Source of the DNA: Pseudomonas fuscovaginae SE-1
GTDB taxonomy: Bacteria; Pseudomonadota; Gammaproteobacteria; Pseudomonadales; Pseudomonadaceae
Reading direction: 5' to 3'
Assembly (NCBI RefSeq): GCF_000364705.1
Contig: NZ_AQOH01000364.1
Location: 1-59,514 of the forward strand
Length of the DNA: 59,514 nucleotides
Positions 1 through 17,866 of this stretch are shown here, piece by piece (the first letter of the stretch is position 1; each line of letters opens with the position of its first letter). The translations under genes were made by a program, and so were the position numbers. Under the pieces are notes generated by a model that saw nothing but the letters and a program-made list of their open reading frames with translations, was not told where the DNA came from and searched no databases.

Positions 1-2423
1 AGTTCGAAGCAGGTGCTGTCGATGCTGGCTTCGGTCACGCCATAGGCATGGACGATTCGTACCGCCTCGCCGCACAGTTGGCGCAACTGGCGGGCACTGT
101 GGGCGCTCCAGGTGTCCGAGCCGCAGACCACGGTGTCGAGGAACGCCAGTTCATGGCCGCTTTCCTCGGCCCAGGCCAGCAGCGGGTTGAGCACCGCCGG
201 GACGAAGTCGGCGAAGTCGATCCGCGCATCCCGCAGCAGGCGGTAGAGAGCCGGCGGGTCCATCAGGGTCTGGCGTGGACACAGTACCAGCTCACCGCCG
301 AAACACAGGGCGCGGATCAGGTCGGCGCTGAACACGTCGAAAGAGAACCCGGCCATCTGCAGGTGACGCAGGCCCGGACGCAGGGCGTACAGCTGTTCCC
401 AGGCGGCGCTGACCGCCAGCAGGCCGCGGTGTTCGACCATCACGCCCTTGGGCTGGCCGGTGGAACCCGAGGTGTAGATCACGTAGGCCAGGTGGCGTGG
501 CGTCAGGCCCAATGCCTGGGGTGCGAGGTCCTGCTGCGGGTGCGAGGTCCAGCGTTGCGCATCCTGTTGCAGATCGAGCAACAGCGGTTGCTCTGGCAGG
601 CCTTCGAGGGCCGCGAGCAACGCCGGCCGGGCCGGACCGTGGCTCAATAGCACCGAAGGCGCGCTGTCGCTCAGCATGTGGCGCAGCCGTGCCGGCGGAT
701 AGCCGGGGTCCAGCGGCACGTAGGCGCCCCCGGCCTTGAGCACCGCGAGGACCGCCAGCGGCATGTCCAGGGTGCGCTCCAGGCACAGCCCGACCCGGTC
801 GTCCGGTCCGACGCCAAGGGCGCGCAGCTCATGGGCCAGGCGATTGGCCCGGGTATTCAGTTCGCCATACGTCAGGCTGTCGTCGCCACAGCGCACGGCA
901 ACGGCCTGGGGATCTCGGCGTGCCTGGGCTTCGAACAGCTCGTGCAGGCAACGCCGGGAGTCGAAAGCCTGCTCACGGCCATTCCAGTCCCATACCAGAC
1001 GCTCACGCTCCCCGTCACTGAGCAGTGGCAACGCCGTGACCGGCTGCTGCGGCCGCGCGATCATGCCTTCGAGCACCTGGCGCAGATGGCCGGCAAACCG
1101 CGCGACCGTGGCCGCGTCGAACAGGGCCGTGGCGTATTCCAGGCCGCCGACGATCCGCCCGCCCTGCTCGGCCAGCACCAGGGTCAGGTCGAACTTGGCC
1201 GCCTGGTGACCACTGCGCAGCGGCTGGCAGTCCAGGCCGGCGAGTTGCAGCGTGCCCGGCTCGCTGTTCTCCCAGGCGAACATCACCTGGAACAATGGGC
1301 TGTAGGCTTGGCTGCGTGGAGGGTTGAGCCGCTCCACCACCTGCTCGAACGGCAGTTCCTGGTGTTCCTGGGCACCCAGCGCCACGGCTCGGGCCTGTTC
1401 GAGCAACTGCGCGGTGGTCGGCGAGTCGGCCAGGGACAGGCGCAGGACCAGCGTGTTGACGAAAAAGCCGATCAGCCCTTCGGTTTCCCGTCGGGCGCGG
1501 TTCGCCACCGGCGTCCCGATGAGGATGTCGTCCTGACCCGACAGACGTGCCAGAACCACCGCCCAGGCCGCCAGCAGAGTCATGAACAGCGTGGTGCCAT
1601 GGCGCAGACTCAAGGCCTTGATCTGCTGACTCAGGGTTTCATCCAGCAGCACAGGCTCGAATCCACCCTCGTAGCGTTGCAGCGCCGGCCGGGGACGGTC
1701 GCCAGGCAGCTCCAGCAGGTTCGGTGCCCCGGCCAGGGTGTCGCGCCAGTAATCGTCGTGGCCGGCCTGGTTCTGTTCGGCCAGCCAGCCATGCTGCCAT
1801 TGGGCGTAGTCGGCATATTGCAGCGCCGGCGCCGGCAACGGGTCGTCCTGCCCCTGGCGGAAGGCGTCGTAAAGCTCGCCCAGTTCGCGGGTCAGCACCG
1901 CCATCGACCAGCCGTCGCAGATGATGTGGTGCAACGTCAGCAGCAGGACATGTTCCTGCTCGCCGAGAATCAGCAGACGCCCGCGAAACAGCGGCCCCTT
2001 GCCCAGATCGAAGCAAGCCCCTGCCTCCTCGTCCGCCAGGATCGACACCTGCGCCTGTGCATCAGCCTGCAGGGCGAGATCGTGGACCTGCCAGGGAAAA
2101 CCACAGTCGGCCCCGGCGATCCGCTGGACCACCTCGTCACCCTCGGCGGCAAAGCTCGTGCGCAGTGACTCGTGGCGCGCCACCAGGCGATCCAGTGCCT
2201 GTTTCAGCGCGGCGCGATCCAGCGTGCCATGCAGGCGCAGCCCGAACGGTACGTGGTAGGCGTCGCCCCCACCGGGCAACTGGGCGAGGAACCACAGCCG
2301 CCGCTGCGCGAAAGAGGCCCGTGGCGACGTGGTACCCCGCACTGCCGGCGTGATCTTCTGCCGTTTGTGCAAGGCGGCGAACTGCGCCGGCGTCATATCA
2401 CGCAACGAGGTTTTGTCGAACAT
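1..2423 (-). CDS. Non-ribosomal peptide synthetase, second in transcription order, 3' end outside window (C-A...)
   Basis: Multimodular peptide synthetase that extends the chain begun by the NRPS encoded upstream. The ATG at 2423 has GGAAG just upstream. About residues 30-460 form a condensation domain with an early SFAQRRLWFL motif and an intact HHIICDG catalytic motif (HHxxxDG), so an ordinary LCL-type domain. An adenylation domain follows (LTYGELNTRANRLA, YTSGSTGQPKGV) and the window ends just past its A5 region (AYGVTEASID). Binding-pocket residues read by alignment to GrsA are roughly D-V-A-F-V-G-A-I-D, which loosely resembles codes reported for Arg; this substrate guess is weak. No stop codon lies within the window. 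It sits 103 bp downstream of the first NRPS on the same strand and is probably co-transcribed with it. Confidence 0.93.
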   Translation of the reverse strand, partial: MFDKTSLRDMTPAQFAALHKRQKITPAVRGTTSPRASFAQRRLWFLAQLPGGGDAYHVPFGLRLHGTLDRAALKQALDRLVARHESLRTSFAAEGDEVVQRIAGADCGFPWQVHDLALQADAQAQVSILADEEAGACFDLGKGPLFRGRLLILGEQEHVLLLTLHHIICDGWSMAVLTRELGELYDAFRQGQDDPLPAPALQYADYAQWQHGWLAEQNQAGHDDYWRDTLAGAPNLLELPGDRPRPALQRYEGGFEPVLLDETLSQQIKALSLRHGTTLFMTLLAAWAVVLARLSGQDDILIGTPVANRARRETEGLIGFFVNTLVLRLSLADSPTTAQLLEQARAVALGAQEHQELPFEQVVERLNPPRSQAYSPLFQVMFAWENSEPGTLQLAGLDCQPLRSGHQAAKFDLTLVLAEQGGRIVGGLEYATALFDAATVARFAGHLRQVLEGMIARPQQPVTALPLLSDGERERLVWDWNGREQAFDSRRCLHELFEAQARRDPQAVAVRCGDDSLTYGELNTRANRLAHELRALGVGPDDRVGLCLERTLDMPLAVLAVLKAGGAYVPLDPGYPPARLRHMLSDSAPSVLLSHGPARPALLAALEGLPEQPLLLDLQQDAQRWTSHPQQDLAPQALGLTPRHLAYVIYTSGSTGQPKGVMVEHRGLLAVSAAWEQLYALRPGLRHLQMAGFSFDVFSADLIRALCFGGELVLCPRQTLMDPPALYRLLRDARIDFADFVPAVLNPLLAWAEESGHELAFLDTVVCGSDTWSAHSARQLRQLCGEAVRIVHAYGVTEASIDSTCFE

Positions 2424-2489
2424 GAGAGGCTTCCATCCGTGACTGCATTGTTTTTGTCGGTTTCAGGGGCGTGATTCGCCCCGCACGCC

Positions 2490-2516
2490 GCGACCCGGCC
2501 TTGTGGGCCGGGTCGC
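2490..2516 (-). other. Perfect 11-bp intercistronic hairpin between two NRPS genes
   Basis: GCGACCCGGCC (2490-2500) and GGCCGGGTCGC (2506-2516) form a perfect stem around a 5-nt loop, in the 103-bp gap between the upstream NRPS stop and the downstream NRPS start. No U-run follows on the minus strand, so it is not a classical intrinsic terminator. It may be a pause, an attenuation or an mRNA-processing/stability element. Confidence 0.6.
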
Positions 2517-2526
2517 TCTCGGGTTC

Positions 2527-10821
<8,295 letters not shown>

Positions 10822-11279
10822 TTCAAGCCTCTCATTCCCTTGGAGGATCCACGAGCGGTGACGAGGCTTGCGCAGGGATGACAGCGCTAGGGTCGACCCG
10901 ATCGGCTGCGAATGCCTGGACTGTGCTGTCCGTAGCAATCTTCTTACGCTGGAGGGGATTCTGTCCCACAGCGCGGAAGGATAATAACCACGAATTTTGT
11001 CGGCTGGAAATACAAAGTTGCGTCGTTCATGTAGCGAATTTGCGCTGATGGCGCATTGATCACCGTGCTGGTTTCGACTCCGGAAAAGCCGCCGCGCACC
11101 GCCATTGCAGCGTGTTGCCGGGGCCGCACTGTAAGAAAATGTATCAAAACCCTAACCGATACCTTTCAATGCCCGAGGGCCGATATTTGACATACTCCAG
11201 ACGCTTGTCGGTGTGCTCAATAGGGTCTTTGGCGGCAGTCGCCGCCAATGCCACCCCCTTTCGTCAGGAGTGAGTCTTC
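10822..11279. other. Intergenic region upstream of the NRPS operon
   Basis: About 460 bp between the NRPS start and a degraded plus-strand gene. It presumably holds the NRPS promoter on the minus strand. It is locally AT-richer near 10975-11050 and 11130-11200. I found no convincing Fur box, lux box or sigma-54 promoter here. Confidence 0.5.
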
Positions 11280-11494
11280 ATGAAAATCGGTTTTGTCGGC
11301 TTGGGCAGCATGGGCCAGGCCATTGCCAGCAACCAGCTCAAATCCGGCTTGCTCGACACGCTCGAGGCGCCGCTGATTCACGTGAACCTGGCGCCCCTTG
11401 CCGTGGACTTTGCCGAGGAACTGGCCGAGCGGCACCAGGCCCGGGGGTTCACTTATATTGCGGCACCGGTAATGGGACGGCCATCGGGGCATAT
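11280..11494 (+). pseudogene. Remnant of a 6-phosphogluconate/3-hydroxyisobutyrate dehydrogenase-like gene
   Basis: The start has a good context (AGGAGTG before ATG) and begins with the NAD-binding motif IGFVGLGSMGQAIA. The protein then jumps from about residue 25 (LKSG) directly to what is normally the middle of the fold (LIHVNLAPLAVDFAEELAE, then YIAAPVMGRP). This implies an in-frame internal deletion of several tens of codons, estimated from the known family architecture. After MGRP the similarity stops and the frame runs on to 11726 through sequence resembling common Pseudomonas intergenic repeats (CGCCCCTTGCGGGCGAGTT; AAAGGAACCCAAAG, 11520-11610). The substrate-binding domain is absent, so the product cannot be an active dehydrogenase. 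Confidence 0.75.
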
Positions 11495-11698
11495 CCGTTT
11501 GCGCGGTCAGCTCATGCATGGGTTTCGCCCCTTGCGGGCGAGTTCCCTTTGGCAGTCGTCGGGGTGCCGCGTCACCCAAAAGGAACCCAAAGAACTTGCC
11601 CGCGAATGGACCAGCGGGGACAGCCCAAAAAACCGGACCAGCCAGCCGCTTACGCTTCTGGCTGATCCGGTTTCGGGATTCGTTCGAACGAGCTGCCT

Positions 11699-12217
11699 TC
11701 AACGCGCCAATCGTGTAAACACGTAGTCGCGATCCTTGACCAACGCCTGGTGACAGGCGAAGCAGGTTTCATGCTGGCTCACATCGGCCGGCTTGCCGTC
11801 GATGAAACGGCCAAACCCCCAGCCGCCCGTGGCGGCATATTTCTTCGAATCCTTGACCATGAATTGCACGGTGGTCGAGTCCGCCGGGACCAGGGCACTG
11901 GCCGCTTCGGGCGACTGCATATGCTTCCAGGCCAGCTTGGCGAGGATGGTGCCGTCGGGGAACGGCTGGGTGTCGTTGCTGCGATAGGCCTTGAGCGCCG
12001 TCGGGTTGCCGAGGATCGCGCGCAGTTCGTTCAGGGGTGGACCTTGCAACGACGGTGCCACCAGTTCCCATTGGCGATAGCCATTGGGGATGGTCACGCC
12101 ATAGATCGGCGAAGCATTTTCCGCGTTGGCCGCGCTGTTCGATGTCGGTGCCGCCAGGGCGATGCCCACCGACAGGGCCACGCCTGTCGCGGCCAATCCG
12201 GTATAAAGCCATTTCAT
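11699..12217 (-). CDS. Exported cytochrome P460-like c-type haem protein
   Basis: A 172-residue precursor with an N-terminal signal peptide (MKWLYTGLAATGVALSVGIALA) and a single C-terminal haem-attachment site CFACH (CxxCH) within ETCFACHQ. The body carries IPNGYRQWELVAPS, DGTILAKLAWK and GGWGFGRF, the layout of cytochrome P460/DUF3365-type periplasmic proteins. P460 enzymes in other bacteria oxidise hydroxylamine or bind NO, but the substrate here is unknown. The start is the ATG at 12217, with AGGAAA upstream; the longer open frame to 12424 lacks a signal sequence at its beginning. It lies on the same strand as the copper-handling cluster but is separated from it by 203 bp containing a strong hairpin, so it is probably a separate transcript. 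Confidence 0.8.
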   Translation of the reverse strand: MKWLYTGLAATGVALSVGIALAAPTSNSAANAENASPIYGVTIPNGYRQWELVAPSLQGPPLNELRAILGNPTALKAYRSNDTQPFPDGTILAKLAWKHMQSPEAASALVPADSTTVQFMVKDSKKYAATGGWGFGRFIDGKPADVSQHETCFACHQALVKDRDYVFTRLAR

Positions 12218-12362
12218 GTCAGCATTTCCTGTTTGCCTGGGAGGCTTCACAGTCAACCGCGATCCTGTATCCCACACGTGTCCGGAAACGGTCGAAAAGC
12301 CAGCCAGTGTATCGACAGCGGCTCCGGATACACTGTGATACACACGGCATCGGCCCGAAAGG

Positions 12363-12399
12363 CGAACGCCCCGGCAGTTGGACTCTGCCGGGGCGTTCG
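12363..12399 (-). terminator. Strong 15-bp hairpin after the PCuAC gene
   Basis: CGAACGCCCCGGCAG (12363-12377) pairs perfectly with CTGCCGGGGCGTTCG (12385-12399) around a 7-nt loop, just beyond the PCuAC stop. It is followed on the minus strand only by GCCTTTC, so the U-tract is poor. Probable terminator or mRNA 3'-end structure. Confidence 0.6.
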
Positions 12400-12420
12400 T
12401 GATGAAACCGAAGCCGGTCT

Positions 12421-12888
12421 TCACTGCATCATCTTGCCGTGATCGTGCATCGGCATTTCGGTCAGGGCACGGGCCGTGGCCTTGACCTCGATCGACTCCT
12501 TCACACCCTCGGCATTCTCGACCACCAGGGTCAACGGCACACTGTCACCCTCCTTCACCTGCCCGGTCAGCTTCATCAGCATGATGTGATAACCCTCGGG
12601 GGCGATGTCGACGGCCTTGCCCGCGGGCAACTCGACAGCGGCGACGGGTTGCATGCGCATGATGTCGTTCTGCATCTTCGACTCGTGGATCTGCACGAGG
12701 CCGGCCACAGGCGATTTCGCCTCCAACAGCTTGCCACCTCCGCTCGAGGTGATACGCATGAACGCGCCGGTGGACGGTTGGCCCGGCACGGTCGCACGGA
12801 CCCAGGCATCTTCCACCAGGGTTTGCGCCGAAGCGTGCAGACTGGTCATTCCAATAAAACAAAAAACTATATATTTCAATGACTTCAT
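12421..12888 (-). CDS. Periplasmic copper chaperone, PCu(A)C family (DUF461)
   Basis: A 155-residue precursor with a signal peptide (MKSLKYIVFCFIGMTSLHASA). The Cu(I)-binding signature of the family is present: a His followed by Met (HESKM), further Met residues (IMRM) and a downstream HIMLM. A Met/His-rich tail (MPMHDHGKMM) could add metal ligands. Family members carry Cu(I) in the periplasm and pass it to SCO proteins or to the CuA/CuB sites of haem-copper oxidases. The gene lies 33 bp downstream of the SCO gene on the same strand, consistent with a shared role in oxidase metallation. The start is ATG 12888; an in-frame ATG ten codons upstream would disrupt the signal peptide. Confidence 0.92.
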   Translation of the reverse strand: MKSLKYIVFCFIGMTSLHASAQTLVEDAWVRATVPGQPSTGAFMRITSSGGGKLLEAKSPVAGLVQIHESKMQNDIMRMQPVAAVELPAGKAVDIAPEGYHIMLMKLTGQVKEGDSVPLTLVVENAEGVKESIEVKATARALTEMPMHDHGKMMQ

Positions 12889-12921
12889 TTGTATATCTCG
12901 AATTTTTCTAGCTGGCATCTG

Positions 12922-13527
12922 TCAGCAGACCGACATGACGGTGAGCAGGTCTTCCGCGCACTGCTGGGCCGTCAGCGATGGCGACAGGCCCAGGCGCAGG
13001 CGGCCTCGGCTGTCGTAGACGAAGCTGGTGGCGGTGTGGGACAGGGTGTAGCTGTCCCCGGCCGGTATCTTCTCGTAGAACACCTTGAATTCCTTCGCGG
13101 TCCGCGCGGTTTCCTCGAGGGTGCCGTAGAGGGCGACGAAGCTCGGGTCGAACGCCTTGACGTAGGCATCGAGCACCTGGGGCGTATCGCGCTCCGGGTC
13201 GAGGGTGATGAACACCACCTGCAGCTTGTCGCCATCGGGGCCCATCAGTTTCTTCGCGCGGGCCGCGCGGGCCAGCGCGGTCGGACAGACCGCGGGGCAC
13301 TGAGTGAAACCGAAGAAGATCATCGGCATCAGTCCGCTGAAGCTGCCAAGCAGGGTGACGTTGCCCTGGGTGTCCTTGAGCTTGAACTTGCGCCCGAGGA
13401 TCTCGTCGCTCAAGTCCTTCCCGTACTTGTAGGTCAGTTTGCCGGAGCTGTCGCAGCCGGCCAGCAATCCAAGACCCAGGACACCGAGGCCGGCAACGAC
13501 CTGGCGGCGAGTCAGTAACTCATTCAT
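12922..13527 (-). CDS. SCO1/SenC-family copper metallochaperone lipoprotein
   Basis: 201 residues. The N-terminus is lipoprotein-like (LGLGLLAGC lipobox after LLTRRQVVAGLG). The thioredoxin-like fold carries the copper/redox motif FTQCPAVCP (CxxxCP), and a conserved His follows near the C-terminus in SHTATSFVYD. SCO proteins deliver copper or reduce the CuA cysteines of cytochrome oxidase in the periplasm. The gene lies between the DUF2946 gene (105 bp upstream) and PCuAC (33 bp downstream), a recurrent copper-homeostasis arrangement. The start is ATG 13527, which gives the lipobox the usual distance from the N-terminus. Confidence 0.93.
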   Translation of the reverse strand: MNELLTRRQVVAGLGVLGLGLLAGCDSSGKLTYKYGKDLSDEILGRKFKLKDTQGNVTLLGSFSGLMPMIFFGFTQCPAVCPTALARAARAKKLMGPDGDKLQVVFITLDPERDTPQVLDAYVKAFDPSFVALYGTLEETARTAKEFKVFYEKIPAGDSYTLSHTATSFVYDSRGRLRLGLSPSLTAQQCAEDLLTVMSVC

Positions 13528-13632
13528 GTAAGCGGCCCTCTGGGTAGCCTTTTTGCAACGCAAGTGGTGACGACCTTCGCGACCCTGCCGATGGCGTGCA
13601 GTCACGGGGCCAACCACGATTGGCAGTGATGG

Positions 13633-14040
13633 TCAGGCACGAACCCGGGGCGGCGCTCGGGAACGCGAGCCGGGGAAGACCGGCGCGGCGGCTTGCTGCG
13701 CACTGAACGTCGCGCCTGGGTACCCCAGTGGCCGCATACGCGCGGGGATCAGCGCCGCGTGGGAATCCGCCAGTGCCGGGTGCTGGAACAACAGCGAGCA
13801 GTAACCGCACTTTTCCCACAGCGCGAGGTGGTGGGGAGAAGGTTCGGGGCTGCGCTCCGGCAACAGGCCTGCTCCCGGGAGAGGACCACCACAGATATCC
13901 TCCAGCGCCGCCTGCGTGGCGCGGGTCTGGCTCATCTCCTGCCCGATCAACGGGCCGGCGAACACCAGCAGCATGGCGAACAGGCCCAGCCAGGCGGCGC
14001 GGCGGCGCCTGAATGTTCCCGAGGGGAGAAAGGAGGTCAT
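13633..14040 (-). CDS. DUF2946 family membrane-anchored protein, copper-associated
   Basis: 135 residues from the chosen ATG. The N-terminus is Arg-rich, followed by one hydrophobic segment (AAWLGLFAMLLVFAGPLIG). The central motif LWEKCGYCSLLFQHP is the family hallmark: a Cys pair spaced CxxC after a Trp. The biochemical role is unknown; in Pseudomonas the family often lies beside SCO, PCuAC and copper-linked TonB receptors, as here. The start is uncertain: no strong ribosome-binding site precedes 14040 and the frame stays open to 14166. Confidence 0.75.
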   Translation of the reverse strand: MTSFLPSGTFRRRRAAWLGLFAMLLVFAGPLIGQEMSQTRATQAALEDICGGPLPGAGLLPERSPEPSPHHLALWEKCGYCSLLFQHPALADSHAALIPARMRPLGYPGATFSAQQAAAPVFPGSRSRAPPRVRA

Positions 14041-14218
14041 GGGCAGGCAATTTACCACTGTCGCCCTGCCGACGCTGGCCGGTGCGACAAAATGGCACAT
14101 CGATGAACGCACGATTGCACGCCCTACGGCCACGTCCGATAAACGGGCTGCTCCGTCTCGCGGCACCCACTACGCTCTAGGGTGTGGTACTTCCCTTGAA
14201 TTCCAGGAGCGTACGATC

Positions 14219-14521
14219 ATGCGTCGCGTAGTGCTGGCTTTCTCAATTGCGGTCCTGTTCCCTGCCGGTCATGCCGTGGCCGGCGTCGATGCCGGTGATG
14301 TGGCGACCTCGGCCGGGATCTCGGCATCGCTGTATTCCACCTTCAAGAAGGACAAGAAGACGGTCGCCCCGTCCCACGATGATGCCTCAAGCTTCATCGC
14401 CAGTGGCGGCGCGATTCGCGGTGCCTACCTGGAAGCGGCCCTCCGACAGATCCGCCAGGAGCATCCGAGCCTGCAGGCCAGTGACCGGGAACTGGCCGAG
14501 GCGATTCTGCTGCAGCCTTGA
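14219..14521 (+). CDS. DUF2388 family small exported protein
   Basis: 100 residues with a cleavable signal peptide (MRRVVLAFSIAVLFPAGHAVA) preceded by CAGGAG. The mature part has the features of DUF2388 proteins: an alternating Ser/Thr-rich N-terminal stretch (GDVATSAGISASLYSTF), then DDASSFIASGGAIRGAYLEAAL, and a closing ELAEAIL helix. Paralogues are common in Pseudomonas and their function is not known. It reads divergently from the DUF2946 gene across 178 bp. Confidence 0.85.
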   Translation: MRRVVLAFSIAVLFPAGHAVAGVDAGDVATSAGISASLYSTFKKDKKTVAPSHDDASSFIASGGAIRGAYLEAALRQIRQEHPSLQASDRELAEAILLQP

Positions 14522-14841
14522 AGCTCGGCGCGCAAACCGCTCGCCGAAGGCTTCCATCAGGCTGTCCTGAAGGACTTCGCGCCGCTACCGATAGGTTTTC
14601 GACACGCGCCGCAGAGGTTTTTCCAATTCACCGTCGCTGATCGGCGATGCCTGGATCGTCTGCATGACCGTGTCACCCTCGGACACCAGCGGATCTGGAC
14701 ATCGTGCCAAGCGAGAGGGTCTGGGTGCTGGAGATCCGGTTGCGTCAGCCTACCCGGGCCGTCGGCGGGTCCTTCGAGGATGTGCTGATCGGCCAGCCCG
14801 GCCAGTCGCTCGCGACCGAGCGGTCAGGGCCATGAACGGCG
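14522..14841. other. Gap with possible vestigial coding sequence
   Basis: 320 bp without a convincing gene. On the minus strand at about 14587-14690 a short frame ends in SPISDGELEKPLRRVSKTYR followed by TAG; it looks like a protein C-terminus but has no good start and no recognised relative. On the plus strand a frame containing ERVWVLEIRLRQPTRA (about 14710-14840) runs to a TGA. These may be remnants of decayed genes, or chance. Confidence 0.3.
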
Positions 14842-15591
14842 CTACTGGTTCGCCACCTTGGCGCCTACCGACTGGCCCTGGCGGATCTCATGCTGGATTT
14901 CCAGCACACGGTCCAGGGCGCTGGTCGCCTGCTGGTCCTGCATCGGCGCATGGATCGCCGCCGACACCAGGCTGATCAGCTTGGCCATGACCTCGGCATC
15001 GGTCGCCGGCCGGCCGAGGCTCATGGCCTGCATCAGGAAGCGCAGCTCGGTGCCGGCGATCACCCCGGAGATGGCCTTGAGAGCGAACTGCAGGCGTACG
15101 CCGACCTCGTTGCGTGGCATGTCCGGCAAGGCCAGGGCGAAGGCATTGAAGAAACGCTCGAACACCGGCTGGTAGTGTTCCTTGAGGTATTCCTGGATGA
15201 AGGGTGAGGTGTCGCTGTAGACCCGCCCGAGAAAACGCACGAAGGACCGCCCTTCCTCACCGGAGCCGCTGCGTTCCAGGCCCATGGCGGGAGCGAACAG
15301 CACGCCGAGCAGGGTCTCGCAGTCCAGTGGGCCGTCGGCCTGTTCCTCGCAACGGGCGAGCAGCTCCAGGCGTTGTTCGTTGAGGGGGCCGAGGCGCTGT
15401 TCGAGCAGCGCGGTCATCAGGGAGTCCTTGTCCCCGAAGTGGTAGTTCACTGCGGCCAGGTTGACCTGGGCACGTTCGGTGATCTGGCGCAGCAGCACGG
15501 CGTCATAGCCATACTTGGTAAACAGTGCCTCCGTGGCATCCAGCAAGCGAGTCTTGGTGACATTGGGAGCGCTGAGTTTCTTTGCGACCAT
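14842..15591 (-). CDS. TetR-family transcriptional regulator (PsrA-like architecture)
   Basis: 249 residues. The N-terminal helix-turn-helix (about residues 12-60) has the TetR pattern LLDATEALFTKYGYDAV, then RAQVNLAAVNYHFGDKDSL. NLAAVNYHFG is typical of the PsrA/fatty-acid-sensing branch. The C-terminal all-alpha ligand domain (about 90-220) includes FVRFLGRVYSDTSPF. It is divergent from the ABC/TolC/HlyD exporter operon across 374 bp, so it is a candidate repressor of that operon; this is inference from position. The ligand is unknown. Confidence 0.9.
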   Translation of the reverse strand: MVAKKLSAPNVTKTRLLDATEALFTKYGYDAVLLRQITERAQVNLAAVNYHFGDKDSLMTALLEQRLGPLNEQRLELLARCEEQADGPLDCETLLGVLFAPAMGLERSGSGEEGRSFVRFLGRVYSDTSPFIQEYLKEHYQPVFERFFNAFALALPDMPRNEVGVRLQFALKAISGVIAGTELRFLMQAMSLGRPATDAEVMAKLISLVSAAIHAPMQDQQATSALDRVLEIQHEIRQGQSVGAKVANQ

Positions 15592-15965
15592 GTGTGAGGA
15601 GCCTTTGCTAAGGAGATAACTGACCGAACGAGCAGCGTTTTAAAAATAAATTTGATTTTTTATACCTCTGAAAGCCTTGGAACGCAAGCTTCTCGCGGAT
15701 TTGTCACCCTCGCGCAAGGCAATAGAAGACTCACGAAAAATACGATGGAATGTGTCAAAAAAGTGTTTCCTCTTGTCACAAAGCCCAGACATCAAACACC
15801 CCTTTTCCTTGCCCCGAACGGCTAGCATCGGAGCGGGATCGCGGATACTATTCAAACAAATTTTTAAAATAGGAAAACCAAACCTGTGCCTGATCCTGCC
15901 TCGCCGCATGCCTGGACACTTGCATTCTGGCCGGATCGCGAACGGACTTGCCGGCGCTCTTCGCC
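15592..15965. other. AT-rich divergent promoter region between TetR gene and exporter operon
   Basis: 374 bp, clearly richer in A+T than its surroundings (for example 15640-15662 and 15855-15880). It should hold the promoters of both the TetR gene and the exporter, and probably the TetR operator. An interrupted inverted pair, TGTGTCA (15751-15757) and TGTCACA (15775-15781), is visible but too loose to name as an operator. Minus-strand frames here look spurious. Confidence 0.5.
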
Positions 15966-16666
<701 letters not shown>

Positions 16667-16670
<4 letters not shown>

Positions 16671-17866
16671 GCCCGCAGGTCCAGCAGAGTGCCAGCCAGT
16701 TGCTGCACGAGGCGTTCGTCAGCCTGCGCACCCTGGGCAAGCGCTCGATACTGGCGCTGCTGGGGATCGTGATCGGCAGTTCATCGGTGGTGGCGCTGAT
16801 CAATATCGGCCACAACGCGGCGCAGGAGGCGGCTGCGATCTTCAAGGACATGGGCACCGATACTCTGGCCGCGCAGTTTCCCGGTGGTGCCGATCTGCGC
16901 GAGCCGATGCCCGCCAGTATCGATACCGCGCGCCTGCAGGCCATGCTCCCGGGCGTGCCGTATCTGGCGCCGATTGCGCTGTCCAGCGGTGCGGTGGTGT
17001 TCCAGGGCCGTGGCATCAACACCAACTGGGTCGGCACTACCGCGCAGCTGGCCGGCGCCATGCGCCTGAAGCTGCGCGAAGGCCGCTTCCTTTCCGAGTT
17101 CGACCAGGGTGAAACCCATGTGGTGGTCGGCGACCAGGTCGCCCGTCGCCTGGGCAGCCCGGGTTCGCCCTTGCGCGTTGGCGAGCGGATCCGCCTGAAC
17201 GACTATCTGTTCCGGGTCATCGGCATCCTGTACAGCCAGCCGATGGCCGTGCTGATCCCGGTACAGGCCGATGAGTCGCTGTTCCTGCCATTGGCCGGGA
17301 TGCGCCGCATCGTCGACTCGCCACAGATAACCAGCGTGATTGCCCGGGCCGCTCCCGACCAGGACATGGAAACCGTCGCCGGCGATCTGACCGCGGCGCT
17401 GAAAAGCACCTTGCGCGGGCGCGAAGTGGAGGTACAGATTCCCCAGCAGATGATCGACGGCATGACCCGGCAGAGCCGGACCTTCGGTTACCTGCTGATG
17501 GCCCTGGGGGGCATTTCGCTGGTGGGAGGGGGTGTGGGGGTCATGAACGTGATGCTGATGAATGTGTCCGAACGCCGGCGGGAGATCGGCATCCGCATGG
17601 CCCTGGGGGCACGGCGGCGGGACATTCGCAACCTGTTCCTGCTCGAGGCGGTGACGCTGACGGCGGTGGGCGCCCTGTCCGGGGCGATTCTCGGGGTGAC
17701 GGCGGCGTACCTCTACGCCCGGCTGTCCGGCTGGCAGTTTTCCCTGGCCGCCGCCTCGTTGCCGCTGGGGGTCGGCAGTACCCTGCTGGTCGGGCTGTTC
17801 TTCGGGCTCTATCCGGCCATTTCGGCCTCGCACCTGCAACCGGTGGAGGCGCTGCGCGATGAATAG
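16667..17866 (+). CDS. MacB/FtsX-family ABC exporter permease
   Basis: 399 residues. One transmembrane helix near residues 25-45 (SILALLGIVIGSSSVVALI), a large periplasmic domain (about 50-270), then three C-terminal helices with the conserved cytoplasmic coupling segment VSERRREIGIRMALGARRRDI and a final LPLGVGSTLLVGLFFGLYPA. This is the MacB four-helix topology without the fused ATPase. The ATG at 16667 overlaps the ATPase stop; an in-frame ATG at 16658 is an alternative. The 3' end overlaps the outer-membrane factor gene by 8 bp. Confidence 0.92.

Noticed and set aside
10822..11279. Fur or PvdS control of the NRPS (siderophore hypothesis)
   Set aside because: No Fur box or IS-box-like promoter could be seen upstream, and the module order lacks an acyl-ligase starter; no support for a pyoverdine-type gene.
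15640..15909. An 89-residue minus-strand frame between the TetR gene and the exporter
   Set aside because: It lies in an AT-rich promoter region with no ribosome-binding site or recognisable protein features.
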